Below, one piece after another: positions 26,701-34,848 of a DNA stretch of 64,000 nt (position 1 is its first letter; every line of letters begins with the position of its first letter). The notes beneath the pieces are model-generated. The model was given only the letters and a program-made list of their open reading frames with translations, was not told the DNA's origin and did not search any database. The stretch covers positions 2,604,001 through 2,668,000 of the forward strand of contig NZ_CP100400.1 of assembly GCF_024218795.1 (NCBI RefSeq), read 5' to 3'. A program made the translations under genes and the position numbers. This DNA is from Halorussus aquaticus. GTDB taxonomy: Archaea > Halobacteriota > Halobacteria > Halobacteriales > Haladaptataceae.

Positions 26701-26711
26701 GCACGGCGTAA
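23703..26711 (+). CDS. csg: S-layer glycoprotein (csg/HVO_2072 type) without PGF-CTERM
   Basis: 1002 aa. Begins MIDKLTSKKKTSALVLTALM with the haloarchaeal surface-glycoprotein signal peptide, cleaved near GAEVQRGG. It shares with Haloferax csg the motifs VVFQGEEDI, SIPGRYRIGVVEG, EVLVVMVDSRGRVVTETVSVD, and KPDDNTITVEV, so it is the main cell-wall lattice protein candidate. Numerous N-glycosylation sequons (e.g. NQT, NTS, NLT, NGT, NSS, NNT, NVT, NIS). A Thr/Glu/Gln-rich linker (about 850-890) is present, but instead of a PGF-CTERM anchor it ends in a further 100-residue domain (NTLEVRSEGTPLNYTIDF...). How it attaches to the membrane is therefore unclear. Confidence 0.88.
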   Translation: MIDKLTSKKKTSALVLTALMVLSTIAMSGAVLGAEVQRGGQDPTFSPGVGGPNTVVVSEEKPVVFQGEEDINFVQDNGQAIDPSQLIGVSGDAEGIPLEEPIPRDQELGQYAVNGQRDNIGLTVQRPRVTDLELFNERGVDVEGSTVQEDETLLVKADWNFQEAEDLSLEVTDENGNEITGDVLTNVESLTQDQLQELNGAYAEYPEMIDNPGQRGTGTGVEYLQGIGQFNQTQLSTGNTSVESAYWAIDLSDQSAGDYTITVEGWDNLDQESATQSTVVSVTGETNVALDLEGDEATRGENVRYTVRGSTAGASHIVTIEDNDFRNNQVNEEVFRGVEDVVDRGTLDTNNNGQADLAWAQVEVNEDTGLGVGQIDTSYLDDTNVDVNLYQEGVNLTDIAQDPGDTEDDRTLNVVQGGLTFDQPAGTYIAGQEVDVTGSAAPGVDEVAVYVRDQGDWELADINTDGEFTQEDLINVDSDGEWEERDVLLSQASDILSIPGRYRIGVVEGDDVLGQNGTIQEQLSTSAFSSATSEQTSIIVSEPTLGESNNSSLAASFGASAPAMAMQDGNNTTDDQRIQQDTPVTNENPTWVFRTYNGEISVEDGTVEVTGVAPGLQEVLVVMVDSRGRVVTETVSVDNNDIFEEDDIEFVNADGRELNEGEITGMVIGLGRDTVVGDGVVPGQDQADLASLENWIKSFGTGLTKDQVVARIVDETTGEAGSDDLMLRQNFRYADAATSISAILPQSEANVTTQPGLQSRVEPIPAGQTMVVEGVTNRKPDDNTITVEVINGPSADQFDSAAVDQWGRNGIWSVNISTEGIEPGTYTLEVDDGDNTDIVQFQVVGEGEGQQGEQAEQNQTTTEAGNETGAAEQNETQVGEETTAAADDQSQEDVQAGNTLEVRSEGTPLNYTIDFAGNVQAVSDQAEATDEVSDDGTVTGQIGNGDASDVYQFVGRITDVSAQGDLSNATFILNGNEVPPGELVESSGNSSSVVAPAIVGTA

Positions 26712-26746
26712 CGCTCGCCGTCCGCACGACGCGACCCCCGACGCGG

Positions 26747-26755
26747 TTCTTTTTT
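26747..26755 (+). terminator. T-tract terminator of the S-layer gene
   Basis: TTCTTTTTT lies 36 bp after the S-layer TAA, following GC-rich sequence, as expected for archaeal intrinsic termination at oligo-T. It directly abuts the stop codon of the opposing RND exporter gene at 26758. Confidence 0.62.
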
Positions 26756-26757
26756 CG

Positions 26758-29319
26758 TCACTCGACGTCGCCGGGAGCGACCGCACCGTCAGCGGCGTCG
26801 GCCGACGCCTTCGGTCCCGTGAAGCGCGCCCAGACCACGAGGACCGAGGGGAGAACCACGAGCGACGCGACGTAGGAGTACACCACGCTCAGCGCAGTGA
26901 GGAGTCCGAACTGGCCGATGGCGGGGAACACCGCCAGAACGAGGACGCCGATACCGAAGACGGTGGTGAGAACGCTCCCGGTCAGCGCGCCGCCGGTGCC
27001 GGTGATAGTCCACCGGAGAGCGGCGAGGGCGTCGTCCCTCTCGTCGGTCCGGCCGGGCGTGGCCGCCCCGCCGAGTTCGTCGGTGAATCGGTAGACGACG
27101 TGGACCGAGTAGTCGATGCCGAGACCGATTGTGATGGCGAGAACGGTCGCGGTGAAGGCGTTGAGCGAGATGCCGACGTACCGCATCGTCGCCGCGAGCG
27201 CCGCGACGGTCACCACGATGGGGACGAGGTTGACCACGCCGAGCGAGGGTCGGCCGACGAGGAGCCAGTAGACGAACACGAGGAAGACGGCAGTGCCGAC
27301 GAGCGCGACGGCCAGACTGACCACCGCCGACTCGAAGATGAGGTCCGAGACGGCCTGAAACACCACGATGTCGCCCGTGGCGGTGGCCTCGTACCGATAG
27401 CGGTCGGCGACCGCCCGGGCGTCTTCCGTGACTTCGGCCGGGTCGGCGTCGCCCTCCACAGCGTAGACCACGCGTGCGCTCCGGCGGTCCGCTGCGAGGT
27501 ACTGACCGGCGAGAGCGGCGTACTCGGAGTCGAAGAGGGCGTCGTAGACCGCGTCGAGGTCGTCGTCCGGGATACCGTTCCCGTCGCGGTCGTTGCGCGC
27601 GACGAGGCGGGCGAACTCGGGGTCGGTGGCCGCCAGCGACCGGACGACGGTGACGATGCTTCGCTCGCTGGCGCGGCGACCCCCGCCGGTGTCGAGAGGT
27701 GCGTCCGTCGTCCGTTCGGTGACGAAGGTGTCCGGAGGGTCCGCACCCGCCCGGTGGATGGCTTCGAGCGCGGTGTCGCGGATCATCGGTCCCTCGACGA
27801 AGACGACGACCTCCTCGCTCTCGCCGGTCTCGAAGTTCGCTTCGAGGAAGTTGATGTCACGCGTGACGGTGTACTCGCTCGGCCGGAACGGTTCGGGGAG
27901 CGCGCGGAGGTACTCCGGCGTCTCCTCGGGCGGGAGTAACTGCTCCTGACTGAACGAGGTGTCCACTCCGGTCGCGTATCCCGCCGCTCCGGCGGTGAGC
28001 GCGGCGGTCAGCAGCAGGAAGACCAGCGGTGCTCGCCGGGCGATACCGACGCCGCCGGTCAGCGCCCGGCCGAGCGACGACTCCTCGGCCCCGAGAGGCG
28101 TCTGACTGAACGTCGGAATCGGGTAGCGCTCGCGGGCGTAGTCCAGCAGGACCTTGGCGGCCGGGAGGAACACGCCGAAGACGAGCGCGGTGAAGACTAT
28201 GCCGACGCTGGCGACGAGTCCGAAGTCCCGAATCGGCAGGAGTTGGCTGGTGAAGTTCGAGGCGAACCCGATGACGGAGGTGGTGGTGACGACGAAGAAC
28301 GCCACGAGCAGTTGGTCGGTCGCGGTCCGCATGGAGTCGGCGACGCCGTACCCCTCGACGCGCTCCTCGCGGTAGCGGTTGACCGCGTGGATGCCGAAGT
28401 CGATGCCGACCGCGAGCAGGAGCGGCGGGACGGCGATGAGAATCTGGTTGAACGGGATGCCCGCGAACCCCATGAAGCCGAACGTCCAGACGAGGGCCAT
28501 CGCGAGCGCGACGATTCCCAGCAGGAGGTCCGCGAGGTCCCGGTAGGCGACGACGAGGAAGACGACGATGAGTATCGCGGCGGCGGGCACCACGACTATC
28601 AGCGTGTCGCCGATGACGGTACCGAACTCGGCGGCCACGATGCCCGCGCCGAAGACGCGGACGTCCCCGCCGACAGACGCCGTGACCGACTGCATCTCGC
28701 GTTGGATGGACGTGAGCGGGTTCGTCCCGGCCGCCTCCTCGTCGCTGGCGAGTTCCGGGACGGCGTGTTCGACGAGGGCGATGGAAGCGGTCGCGCGGGC
28801 CGACTCGGAGTTGAAGTCCTCGCTCAGGAGCGTCCGGAACGAGGGGTCGTCGAGAGCGGCCGCTCGGACCGCGATTTCGATTCGGTTGGGAGAGGCGCGC
28901 TCAACCGCCCGGAGTTGCTGTTCGGCGGTGGTCGCGTCGGGGTTCAGAGTGCGGGCGACCACGCTCGCGGGACTCGTCACGCCGGTGATTCGGAGGTCCT
29001 CGCGCTCCGCGAGACGCTCCTGAATCGCGAGCATCCGGGTCAGGCCGCGCTTCGAGAGGACGTTCTCGCCGGTCTGGATGAGTTGAGTCGTGGTCGCGTC
29101 CGGCCCGAACGGGGGTTCGAACTCCCGGTTCACCGCCTCCAGCGCGGTCTGCTCGGGCACGTCCTCGGCGAAGCTCTCGGTGCCCGATTCGGTGGAGACC
29201 TGCATCGCGCCCACCGCGAACACGGCGCTCACGACGAGGAAGACGGCGACGACGCTACCCGGTCGGTTCACGATGCGGTCGTCCAGCCAGTCGATGACGC
29301 GCTGGTAGTCGAGTGCCAC
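26758..29319 (-). CDS. RND superfamily exporter (MMPL type)
   Basis: 853 aa from a GTG start (MALDYQRVIDWLDDRIVNRPG). Twelve-helix RND layout: TM1 (SVVAVFLVVSAVFAVGAMQV), a first external domain, TM2-6 with AVPPLLLAVGIDFGIHAVNRYREE and the loop Asp residues of the proton relay, an internal hinge, TM7, a second external domain with a Ca-like DNDRDGNGIPDDDLD, and TM8-12 with AITIGLGIDYSVHVVYRF. Exports lipids or surface components. Ends tail to tail with the S-layer gene. The 1046-aa RND protein at 55232 is a second member. Confidence 0.86.
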   Translation of the reverse strand: MALDYQRVIDWLDDRIVNRPGSVVAVFLVVSAVFAVGAMQVSTESGTESFAEDVPEQTALEAVNREFEPPFGPDATTTQLIQTGENVLSKRGLTRMLAIQERLAEREDLRITGVTSPASVVARTLNPDATTAEQQLRAVERASPNRIEIAVRAAALDDPSFRTLLSEDFNSESARATASIALVEHAVPELASDEEAAGTNPLTSIQREMQSVTASVGGDVRVFGAGIVAAEFGTVIGDTLIVVVPAAAILIVVFLVVAYRDLADLLLGIVALAMALVWTFGFMGFAGIPFNQILIAVPPLLLAVGIDFGIHAVNRYREERVEGYGVADSMRTATDQLLVAFFVVTTTSVIGFASNFTSQLLPIRDFGLVASVGIVFTALVFGVFLPAAKVLLDYARERYPIPTFSQTPLGAEESSLGRALTGGVGIARRAPLVFLLLTAALTAGAAGYATGVDTSFSQEQLLPPEETPEYLRALPEPFRPSEYTVTRDINFLEANFETGESEEVVVFVEGPMIRDTALEAIHRAGADPPDTFVTERTTDAPLDTGGGRRASERSIVTVVRSLAATDPEFARLVARNDRDGNGIPDDDLDAVYDALFDSEYAALAGQYLAADRRSARVVYAVEGDADPAEVTEDARAVADRYRYEATATGDIVVFQAVSDLIFESAVVSLAVALVGTAVFLVFVYWLLVGRPSLGVVNLVPIVVTVAALAATMRYVGISLNAFTATVLAITIGLGIDYSVHVVYRFTDELGGAATPGRTDERDDALAALRWTITGTGGALTGSVLTTVFGIGVLVLAVFPAIGQFGLLTALSVVYSYVASLVVLPSVLVVWARFTGPKASADAADGAVAPGDVE

Positions 29320-29420
29320 GATTTTCCCCCTCCTCTCCTGCCGCGAGCGCGACGGCGAGTCGCCCGAGTGCGACGGCAGTCAGGCGGAGTACCACGCCGA
29401 ACAGGAAATAGTCGAGGGGG

Positions 29421-29504
29421 CGGTTGACGGGTGGAGGGTTGCGGTGGACGGGTCGAGGGTGGCGATGGACGGGGTGAGGGTGGTGATGGACGGGGCGAGG
29501 AGGA
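29421..29504. repeat. 21-bp degenerate tandem repeat, four units
   Basis: G-rich units at 29421, 29442, 29463 and 29484, roughly YGRTGGACGGGTSGAGGGTGG with the run GGACGGG in three and GAGGGT in three. It sits upstream of the RND exporter start in the 357-bp gap between the exporter (start 29319) and the 97-aa gene (end 29677), otherwise empty. A 62-codon rightward frame across it codes MDGSRVA-like heptads but has no start context. Confidence 0.75.
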
Positions 29505-29676
29505 GACGGTGGGAGTTGGGGCAGACGCTCGGTCGGAAGTCGAACAGGGAGTCCGTAAGGGCAATTCCGGGAATCGGAGAGGCGGAGGACGGAGTACCCG
29601 GTCTCGGAACCACGGTAGCTCGGCGGAACTGAGGTTTCGAAACGACGGAACGCGCCGAATTCGAAACGGCCGGGAC

Positions 29677-29970
29677 TCAGAAGAACCGCCGGACGCTCCA
29701 GTACATCCCGGAGAACAGATTGCGCGCCTCGCGGACCGGCGAGAGGCCCGCGTCGGGGTCGTCCGCGCGCCCGAACTCGGCTTCGAGCGACTCGTGCGTC
29801 ACGCGGCGGAGTTCTCCGGTGTTGGCGCGCCGACCTTCCTCGTCGGTTACGCGGAGCAGCGCCACCTCGTGGGTAGCGCCCACGACGCGGTAGACGCCGG
29901 GGGTCAGCGCCATTCCCTCGACGTCGCGCGTCCCGTCAGTCGGGCGGTAGTGCTCGCCGACCTCGACCAT
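29677..29970 (-). CDS. 97-aa haloarchaeal protein of unknown function
   Basis: MVEVGEHYRPTDGTRDVEGMAL, then TPGVYRVVGATHEVALLRVTDEEGRRANTGEL and a basic C-terminal FSGMYWSVRRFF. Compact beta-rich N-half resembling small haloarchaeal regulatory or RNA-linked proteins; no domain identified. 209 bp separates it from the orc1/cdc6 gene end, with nothing recognisable in that gap. Confidence 0.68.
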   Translation of the reverse strand: MVEVGEHYRPTDGTRDVEGMALTPGVYRVVGATHEVALLRVTDEEGRRANTGELRRVTHESLEAEFGRADDPDAGLSPVREARNLFSGMYWSVRRFF

Positions 29971-30179
29971 GTGTACGCTCGGCTATTCTGTCGAGAGCCG
30001 AATAGTTTGGGGACGGGTAGTGACGGACGTGCTCGGGATACCGTCAGTCGTGCGGTCGCAGAGCGGAGCGAACGACTGCTCGGAAGACGCGGTCTGTCTT
30101 CCGGTGAGTTTCCCCGAGGTTTAGCTTACGAGAGAATCCGGACTGCAGACCCGGAGCGACCGAGCGCAGCGAAACGTGG

Positions 30180-31394
30180 CTACAGGTAGCCCTTCACGCT
30201 CGCGTGGACGCCCATCGACTCGAAGGTCTCTTCGAGGGCGTCCAGCACGACGGCGAGGTCCTGCTGGAGGTCGTACTCGCGGTACTTCCCGCCCGCCGAC
30301 CCCTCGTTGATTTCGGTGACGTTGAGGATGCCGAGCATCGAGAGGTCGTCCAGATGCTCGCGGAGCCACCGCGCCGTGAGCGAGTCCTTCCCGGCGGCGT
30401 CGGCCAGCGACTTGTATCGGGTGTAGATTTCGCGCGAACGGGCGGGCGTGTCGTCCTCGGCCTCCAGCGTGGCGAGGGCGTACACGACGAGGCGCTCGTG
30501 GTCGTTGAGGTCCGCGATGCCGCGGGCGACCTGCTCGCGTTCGAGGAGTTCCCGGCCCCGGCGGACGTGCTGTTCGGTGACCTCCTCGTCGTTCTCCTCG
30601 CGGGCGAGGTCCCCGGCCTTGAGCAGGAGGTCGAGGGCCTTTCGGGCGTCACCGGACTCCTGCGCCCCGAACGCGGCGCAGAGCGGGACCACGTCGTCGG
30701 TCAGCACGTCCTCCTTGAACGCCACGTTCTTGCGCTGTTCGAGGACCGCCCGGAGTTCGTTGGCGTCGTAGGTCGAGAAGGAGATGGCGCGTTCACAGAG
30801 CGAGGAGCGGACCTTCGGCGAGAGGGAGTCGCGGAACGTGAGGTCGTTGCTGATGCCGATGAGACCGATGCGGGCCTCCGTGAGGTTCTCGTTCTCGCGG
30901 GCGCGCGAGAGTTGATAGAGGATGGAGTCGTCCTTGAGGTGGTCGATCTCGTCCAGCACGATGAGGATGATGCCGCCGTAGTCGTCGAGTTCCTCCCACA
31001 TCAGGTCGTACACCTGCGAGCGCGAGTAGCCCGTCTCGCTGATGTGGTTCGAGGGGTTGCGCATGGTGTTGACGAGGTTGCTGGCGACCCGGTAGGAGGA
31101 GTTGAGACCGTCGCAGTTGATTATCTCGGTCCGCACGTCGAGGTCCTCGTACTGCTCGGCGTTGTCTTCGAGTTTGTTCAGGAGAAATCGCGTGGCCGCG
31201 GTCTTGCCCACTCCGGCCTTTCCGTAGAGGAAGATGTTGTCTGGCTGTTCGCCGTAGATTGCGGGTTGGAGCGCGCCGTGGTACTCGTCCAGTTCGTCGT
31301 CGCGTCCGACCAGCGTGTCCGGCGTGTAATCGTCTAATAGCGCCTCCCGATTGGTGTAGGGGGAGTACTCCCGGACGAAGTCGAAGGAACCCAT
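30180..31394 (-). CDS. orc1: Orc1/Cdc6 replication initiator
   Basis: 404 aa AAA+ ATPase. Walker A GKAGVGKT (residues 58-65), Walker B IVLDEIDHL with Asp148/Glu149, sensor-1 near GLIGISNDLTF, sensor-2 ARKALDLL, then a C-terminal winged-helix domain (LVVYALATLEAEDDTPARSREIYTRYKSL) that contacts DNA. It binds origin recognition boxes; an inverted pair of such boxes lies just upstream of its start codon, so this is probably its cognate origin. Haloarchaea carry several paralogues, so the numbering suffix is not inferred. Confidence 0.92.
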   Translation of the reverse strand: MGSFDFVREYSPYTNREALLDDYTPDTLVGRDDELDEYHGALQPAIYGEQPDNIFLYGKAGVGKTAATRFLLNKLEDNAEQYEDLDVRTEIINCDGLNSSYRVASNLVNTMRNPSNHISETGYSRSQVYDLMWEELDDYGGIILIVLDEIDHLKDDSILYQLSRARENENLTEARIGLIGISNDLTFRDSLSPKVRSSLCERAISFSTYDANELRAVLEQRKNVAFKEDVLTDDVVPLCAAFGAQESGDARKALDLLLKAGDLAREENDEEVTEQHVRRGRELLEREQVARGIADLNDHERLVVYALATLEAEDDTPARSREIYTRYKSLADAAGKDSLTARWLREHLDDLSMLGILNVTEINEGSAGGKYREYDLQQDLAVVLDALEETFESMGVHASVKGYL

Positions 31395-31491
31395 GGTACT
31401 CGGGGACCACTTGTGGCGGGTTCATGAAGTTATCGAAACCACCCGTTCCGCTGATTCCGCTGATTCATGTGAGCGATTCGTTTAAGAAATA

Positions 31492-31516
31492 CCCCCACCC
31501 CGTCGTTCCGCTGAAT
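31492..31516 (-). repeat. Origin recognition box (left)
   Basis: On the minus strand it begins ATTCAGCGGAACGACGGGGT and ends in a G-run. The right-hand copy differs at only one of 25 positions. The G-tract is the feature recognised by the winged helix and the AAA+ domain of Orc1. Confidence 0.8.
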
Positions 31517-31691
31517 TCCGCGAGAGGAGGGTGGGGGTGCCCCCAGCGCCGCTCTAGAAGAGCAACTTTCTTGTCCTAGTTGCGAAAACCATACCCGTAA
31601 ACTAGTCAAATTAGACTATTTCGACTACCGAGTCGCGGAAAGAACTCCGACTCTTCGATACGACAGATTCCCGCCCTCCCCTCCGTGAGAG

Positions 31692-31716
31692 ATTCAGCGG
31701 AACGATGGGGTGGGGG
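31692..31716 (+). repeat. Origin recognition box (right)
   Basis: On the plus strand it begins ATTCAGCGGAACGATGGGGT and ends in a G-run, with TTTATAAATTA directly after it. Inverted relative to the left copy. Confidence 0.8.
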
Positions 31717-31829
31717 AGTTTATAAATTACCCCAAACAGACGAAACACCGGAAATGGTGGTTGACCGTACCACGACCGCTCCCCGGTCCGACCCTTCGGT
31801 CTCCAGTCGAAGGGGTTCAATACGACCGA

Positions 31830-33158
31830 ATGCTTTTATGCAGTCGCTCGTTCCACTCGTTCGTGGACGACGTTCGAGACGACGGTGTGAACGAACGCCT
31901 CCGAGACGTTCACGGCGCGGTGTACATCCCGCAGAAAGACTGGAACGCCTACCAGATGTGGGCCGACTACCGCAACGCCGTCGTCGAGCGAGACCTCGGC
32001 TACGCCGCCACCGTCGGTCTGAACAGTGTCCGCGTGTTCGCGTCCTACGAGTACTGGCGCGAGGACGGTCCGACGTTCTTCGCGCACGTCGAACACTTTC
32101 TCTCGGCCTGCGACGCCCGCGATGTCCGGCCCGTCGTCGTCCTCTTCGAGGCACCGCCGACGGACCCTCCGACCGAGCAGAATCGTCGGGAGACCGACCC
32201 CGAGAGGGCCTTCGGCGTCCACTCGCCGTCGCGTCCCGAGGTACTGCAACCGCGCGACTGGAAGGGGTACGACCGGTCGCCGGTCCACTTCGCCCGGCGA
32301 TGGGCGCGGGAGTTCGCCGAAGACGACCGCCTGCTCGCCACCGAAATCATGAACGAACCGGGGACGGTCCAACCCCGCCGTGACTTCGTGACCGACGCGC
32401 TCCGGACAGTCAGGGCCGAGGCCCCCGACGCAACCCTCACGATGGGCACCAAGGACGTTCGGTTCGCTCGATTCTACGACCGTGAGGCCCTCGACGGTCT
32501 CGCCGGACTCGACGCCTACCAGTTCCACATGAACCTCCCGAAGCGACCGGCCGAGGCCTACGAGTACCTGACCGAACAGCGCGCGCTCGCCGACGAAATC
32601 GGTGCAGAAGCTACAGGCACCGCGAACTCCTCGGAAACCGACGCCCGTAAACCGCTCTGGTGTACCGAGTGGCAGCGCACGCTGGAGGAACCGCCCTCGC
32701 GGTTCGCACCGAACCTCGCCAGTCTCGCCCCGACGATTCAGAAGGCTCACGCCGATGGAACCCTCGACGGCGACTTCTTCTGGAGTCTGCTGCTCCGCCC
32801 GGCCTACCTGCGCGAACCGCGCGAGAACGGTCGAGTCAACGGTCTCTTTCACGCCGACGGCGCTGTCTACTCCCGCCGCGACGCGGAGGCAATCGCGGGC
32901 CGACCGCTCGCGCTGGAGGAGCGACACGCGCTCCCGGCGTCGTGGCGCGCGCACCGGTTTCCGTATCCCGGCCCGGTCGCCGACGGAGGAGTCCGGTCGA
33001 GCGACGGTGACGGACGCTCCGGCGACGCGCACCCCTCCGACGAGAACTTCAGTCGCCGGTCGAAGTCGGACGGAATCGAGGGGTTTCGCGCGCTCCACGA
33101 GTCGCTGGTCCGACGAATCAGAGACGCGCTCGGTCGCGGTCGGTCCCGCGAGAAGTGA
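31830..33158 (+). CDS. Clan-A glycoside hydrolase (GH5-like)
   Basis: Up to 442 aa from ATG 31830; a GTG at 31863 lies 25 nt after a TTTTAT box and is equally plausible (431 aa). A TIM-barrel hydrolase: GAVYIPQKDWNAYQMWADYR at the start, DLGYAATVGLNSVRVFASYEYW, then the acid/base Glu in EIMNEPGT and nucleophile Glu in PLWCTEWQ. No signal peptide, so cytosolic. Glucan or mannan hydrolase or transferase; substrate unknown. The sugar-kinase and trehalose genes to the right suggest polysaccharide or glucoside metabolism. Confidence 0.76.
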   Translation: MLLCSRSFHSFVDDVRDDGVNERLRDVHGAVYIPQKDWNAYQMWADYRNAVVERDLGYAATVGLNSVRVFASYEYWREDGPTFFAHVEHFLSACDARDVRPVVVLFEAPPTDPPTEQNRRETDPERAFGVHSPSRPEVLQPRDWKGYDRSPVHFARRWAREFAEDDRLLATEIMNEPGTVQPRRDFVTDALRTVRAEAPDATLTMGTKDVRFARFYDREALDGLAGLDAYQFHMNLPKRPAEAYEYLTEQRALADEIGAEATGTANSSETDARKPLWCTEWQRTLEEPPSRFAPNLASLAPTIQKAHADGTLDGDFFWSLLLRPAYLREPRENGRVNGLFHADGAVYSRRDAEAIAGRPLALEERHALPASWRAHRFPYPGPVADGGVRSSDGDGRSGDAHPSDENFSRRSKSDGIEGFRALHESLVRRIRDALGRGRSREK

Positions 33159-33203
33159 CGACGCGTACTCACCGAAAACAGAGAAGAGACCGAAGACCGC
33201 CGC

Positions 33204-34634
33204 TCAGAGGATGATGCTCTTCTTCCGGACCATCTCCTCGATGGTCGTGTGGAGACCCTGCCGACCGATGCCGGAGGCCTTGTTGCCGCCGAAGGGGATG
33301 TCGCCGAGACCGTGACTCGGAGCGCCGTTGATGCGGACCGCACCGGCGTCCAGTCGGTCGCTCAGGTCCATCGCGCGGTCGTAGTCGCTGGTGAACACCG
33401 ACGCGTCGAGCGCGAGGTCGCCGCGGTTGGCGATTTCGACGGCCTCCTCCTCGTCCTCGAAGGTCGTCACGGCCGCGACCGGGCCGAACTGCTCCTCGTG
33501 GACGATGCGGGCGTCGTGGGGCACGTTCGCCAGCAGGGTCGGTTCGAAGTGTGCGCCGTCGCGCTCGCCGCCGCGCACGAGGTCAGCGCCCTTCTCGACG
33601 GCGTCCTCGACGAGTTCCTCGACCCACTCGGCCTGCCCCTCGTTGATGAGCGGTCCCATCGTGGTGTCCTCCTCGAAGAGGTCGCCGGGTTGCCAGCTAT
33701 CGACTTCGGCCTCCAGCAGGTCCACGATTTCGTCGTGGACCGACTCGTGGGCCAGCACTCGGCTGACCGCCGAACAGCGCTGACCGGCGTACTTGAACGA
33801 CCCCTTGGCGCACTGGCCCGCCACGTCCGCGAGGTCGGCGTCGGGGAAGACGACCGCGGGCGCGTTGCCACCGAGTTCCATGTGGAGGTTGACCATGCCG
33901 CTCTCCTTGGCGACGTGCTTGCCCGCCGCGCTGGACCCCGTCATCGAGACGACGTCGATTCGGTCGTCGCCCGAGAGAACGTCGCCGATGACGCTCCCGC
34001 GACCGGGGACGAAGTTGAACGCGCCGTCCGGCAGGTCGAGTTCCGAAACCACGTCCGCCAGAATCGCGGCGCTGACGGGCGTGTCGCTGGCGGGCTTGAG
34101 GATGACGCTGTTCCCGGCCGCGAGCGCGGGTGCGACCGACAGCGCGGTGGTCGAGACGGGGTAGTTGTACGGCGTGATTGCCAGTACCGTGCCCATCGGT
34201 TCGTGCTTGACGATGGCGTCCCAGCCCTCGTGTCCGGCGGTCGTTCCCTCTCGGAACTCGCCTTTCAGCGACCGGATTTCCTCGCACGCGCGGCGGAATC
34301 GCTCGGCCGCGCTCTCGACCTCGCCGCGCGCCGAGGAGATGGGCTTGCCCGCTTCCCGGACGATGACCTCGGCGAGTTCCTCCTTGCGCTCCAGCAGACC
34401 GTCGGCGATGGCTTCGAGCCACGCGACGCGCTGGGGGATGGTGGTCTCGCGCAGTTCGGCCTGCGCGCGCTCGGCGGCCGCGAGCGCGTCGTCGGCCTGC
34501 TCGGGACTCGCGGCGGCGACTTGTGCGAACGACCCGCCGTCAGCGAGGTCGGAGACTTCGAGTACGTCGTCGGCGTCGAGCCATTCGCCGTCGATGTAGA
34601 GACGTTCTCGACGCTGGAGTGGTTGTTGGGACAT
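33204..34634 (-). CDS. NAD(P)-dependent aldehyde dehydrogenase
   Basis: 476 aa, full length for the family. Oxyanion Asn in TPYNYPVST, catalytic Glu in MELGGNAPAVV, catalytic Cys in YAGQRCSAVSR, and C-terminal EEQFGPVAAV and NGAPSHGLGDIPFGGNKASG. The C-terminal FGG-x-K-SG and RCS-type Cys resemble the lactaldehyde/GAPN group (non-phosphorylating glyceraldehyde-3-phosphate). Substrate cannot be fixed from motifs alone. AT-rich AAATATTTAC upstream of the start is the likely TATA. Confidence 0.88.
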   Translation of the reverse strand: MSQQPLQRRERLYIDGEWLDADDVLEVSDLADGGSFAQVAAASPEQADDALAAAERAQAELRETTIPQRVAWLEAIADGLLERKEELAEVIVREAGKPISSARGEVESAAERFRRACEEIRSLKGEFREGTTAGHEGWDAIVKHEPMGTVLAITPYNYPVSTTALSVAPALAAGNSVILKPASDTPVSAAILADVVSELDLPDGAFNFVPGRGSVIGDVLSGDDRIDVVSMTGSSAAGKHVAKESGMVNLHMELGGNAPAVVFPDADLADVAGQCAKGSFKYAGQRCSAVSRVLAHESVHDEIVDLLEAEVDSWQPGDLFEEDTTMGPLINEGQAEWVEELVEDAVEKGADLVRGGERDGAHFEPTLLANVPHDARIVHEEQFGPVAAVTTFEDEEEAVEIANRGDLALDASVFTSDYDRAMDLSDRLDAGAVRINGAPSHGLGDIPFGGNKASGIGRQGLHTTIEEMVRKKSIIL

Positions 34635-34848
34635 ACCCGTCCCTTTGCGCTCCGGGGGTAAAATATTTACTCACGATTGGATTAATGGGGTCGGCGGTTC
34701 TCGACCCTTGCGTGGTTGGCGCCGCGACGTGACGACCCACCGTGATTCGACGTACTGTGACGCGACACGGACATCACGCGACGTGACACGACCGCGTCTC
34801 CCGCCGTCTACCGCACTGTTTTTCTCGCTCGCCTTCGACCCGATAGCC

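Larger units (their letters stand above)
31430..31740. other. Predicted replication origin
   Basis: Intergenic region between orc1/cdc6 (leftward) and a glycosidase gene (rightward). Two 25-bp elements in inverted orientation flank about 175 bp that include the AT-richest stretch of the region (31560-31690, CTAGTCAAATTAGACTATTTCG), a likely unwinding element. A third, weaker copy lies at about 31440-31468. A GGGGG-TG-CCCCC palindrome is at 31533-31544. Predicted from the pattern typical of archaeal origins; not measured. Confidence 0.8.

Noticed and set aside
29444-29632. 62-codon frame over the 21-bp repeats
   Set aside because: Heptad MDGxRVV is just the repeat translated; no promoter or ribosome site and no support beyond the repeat.
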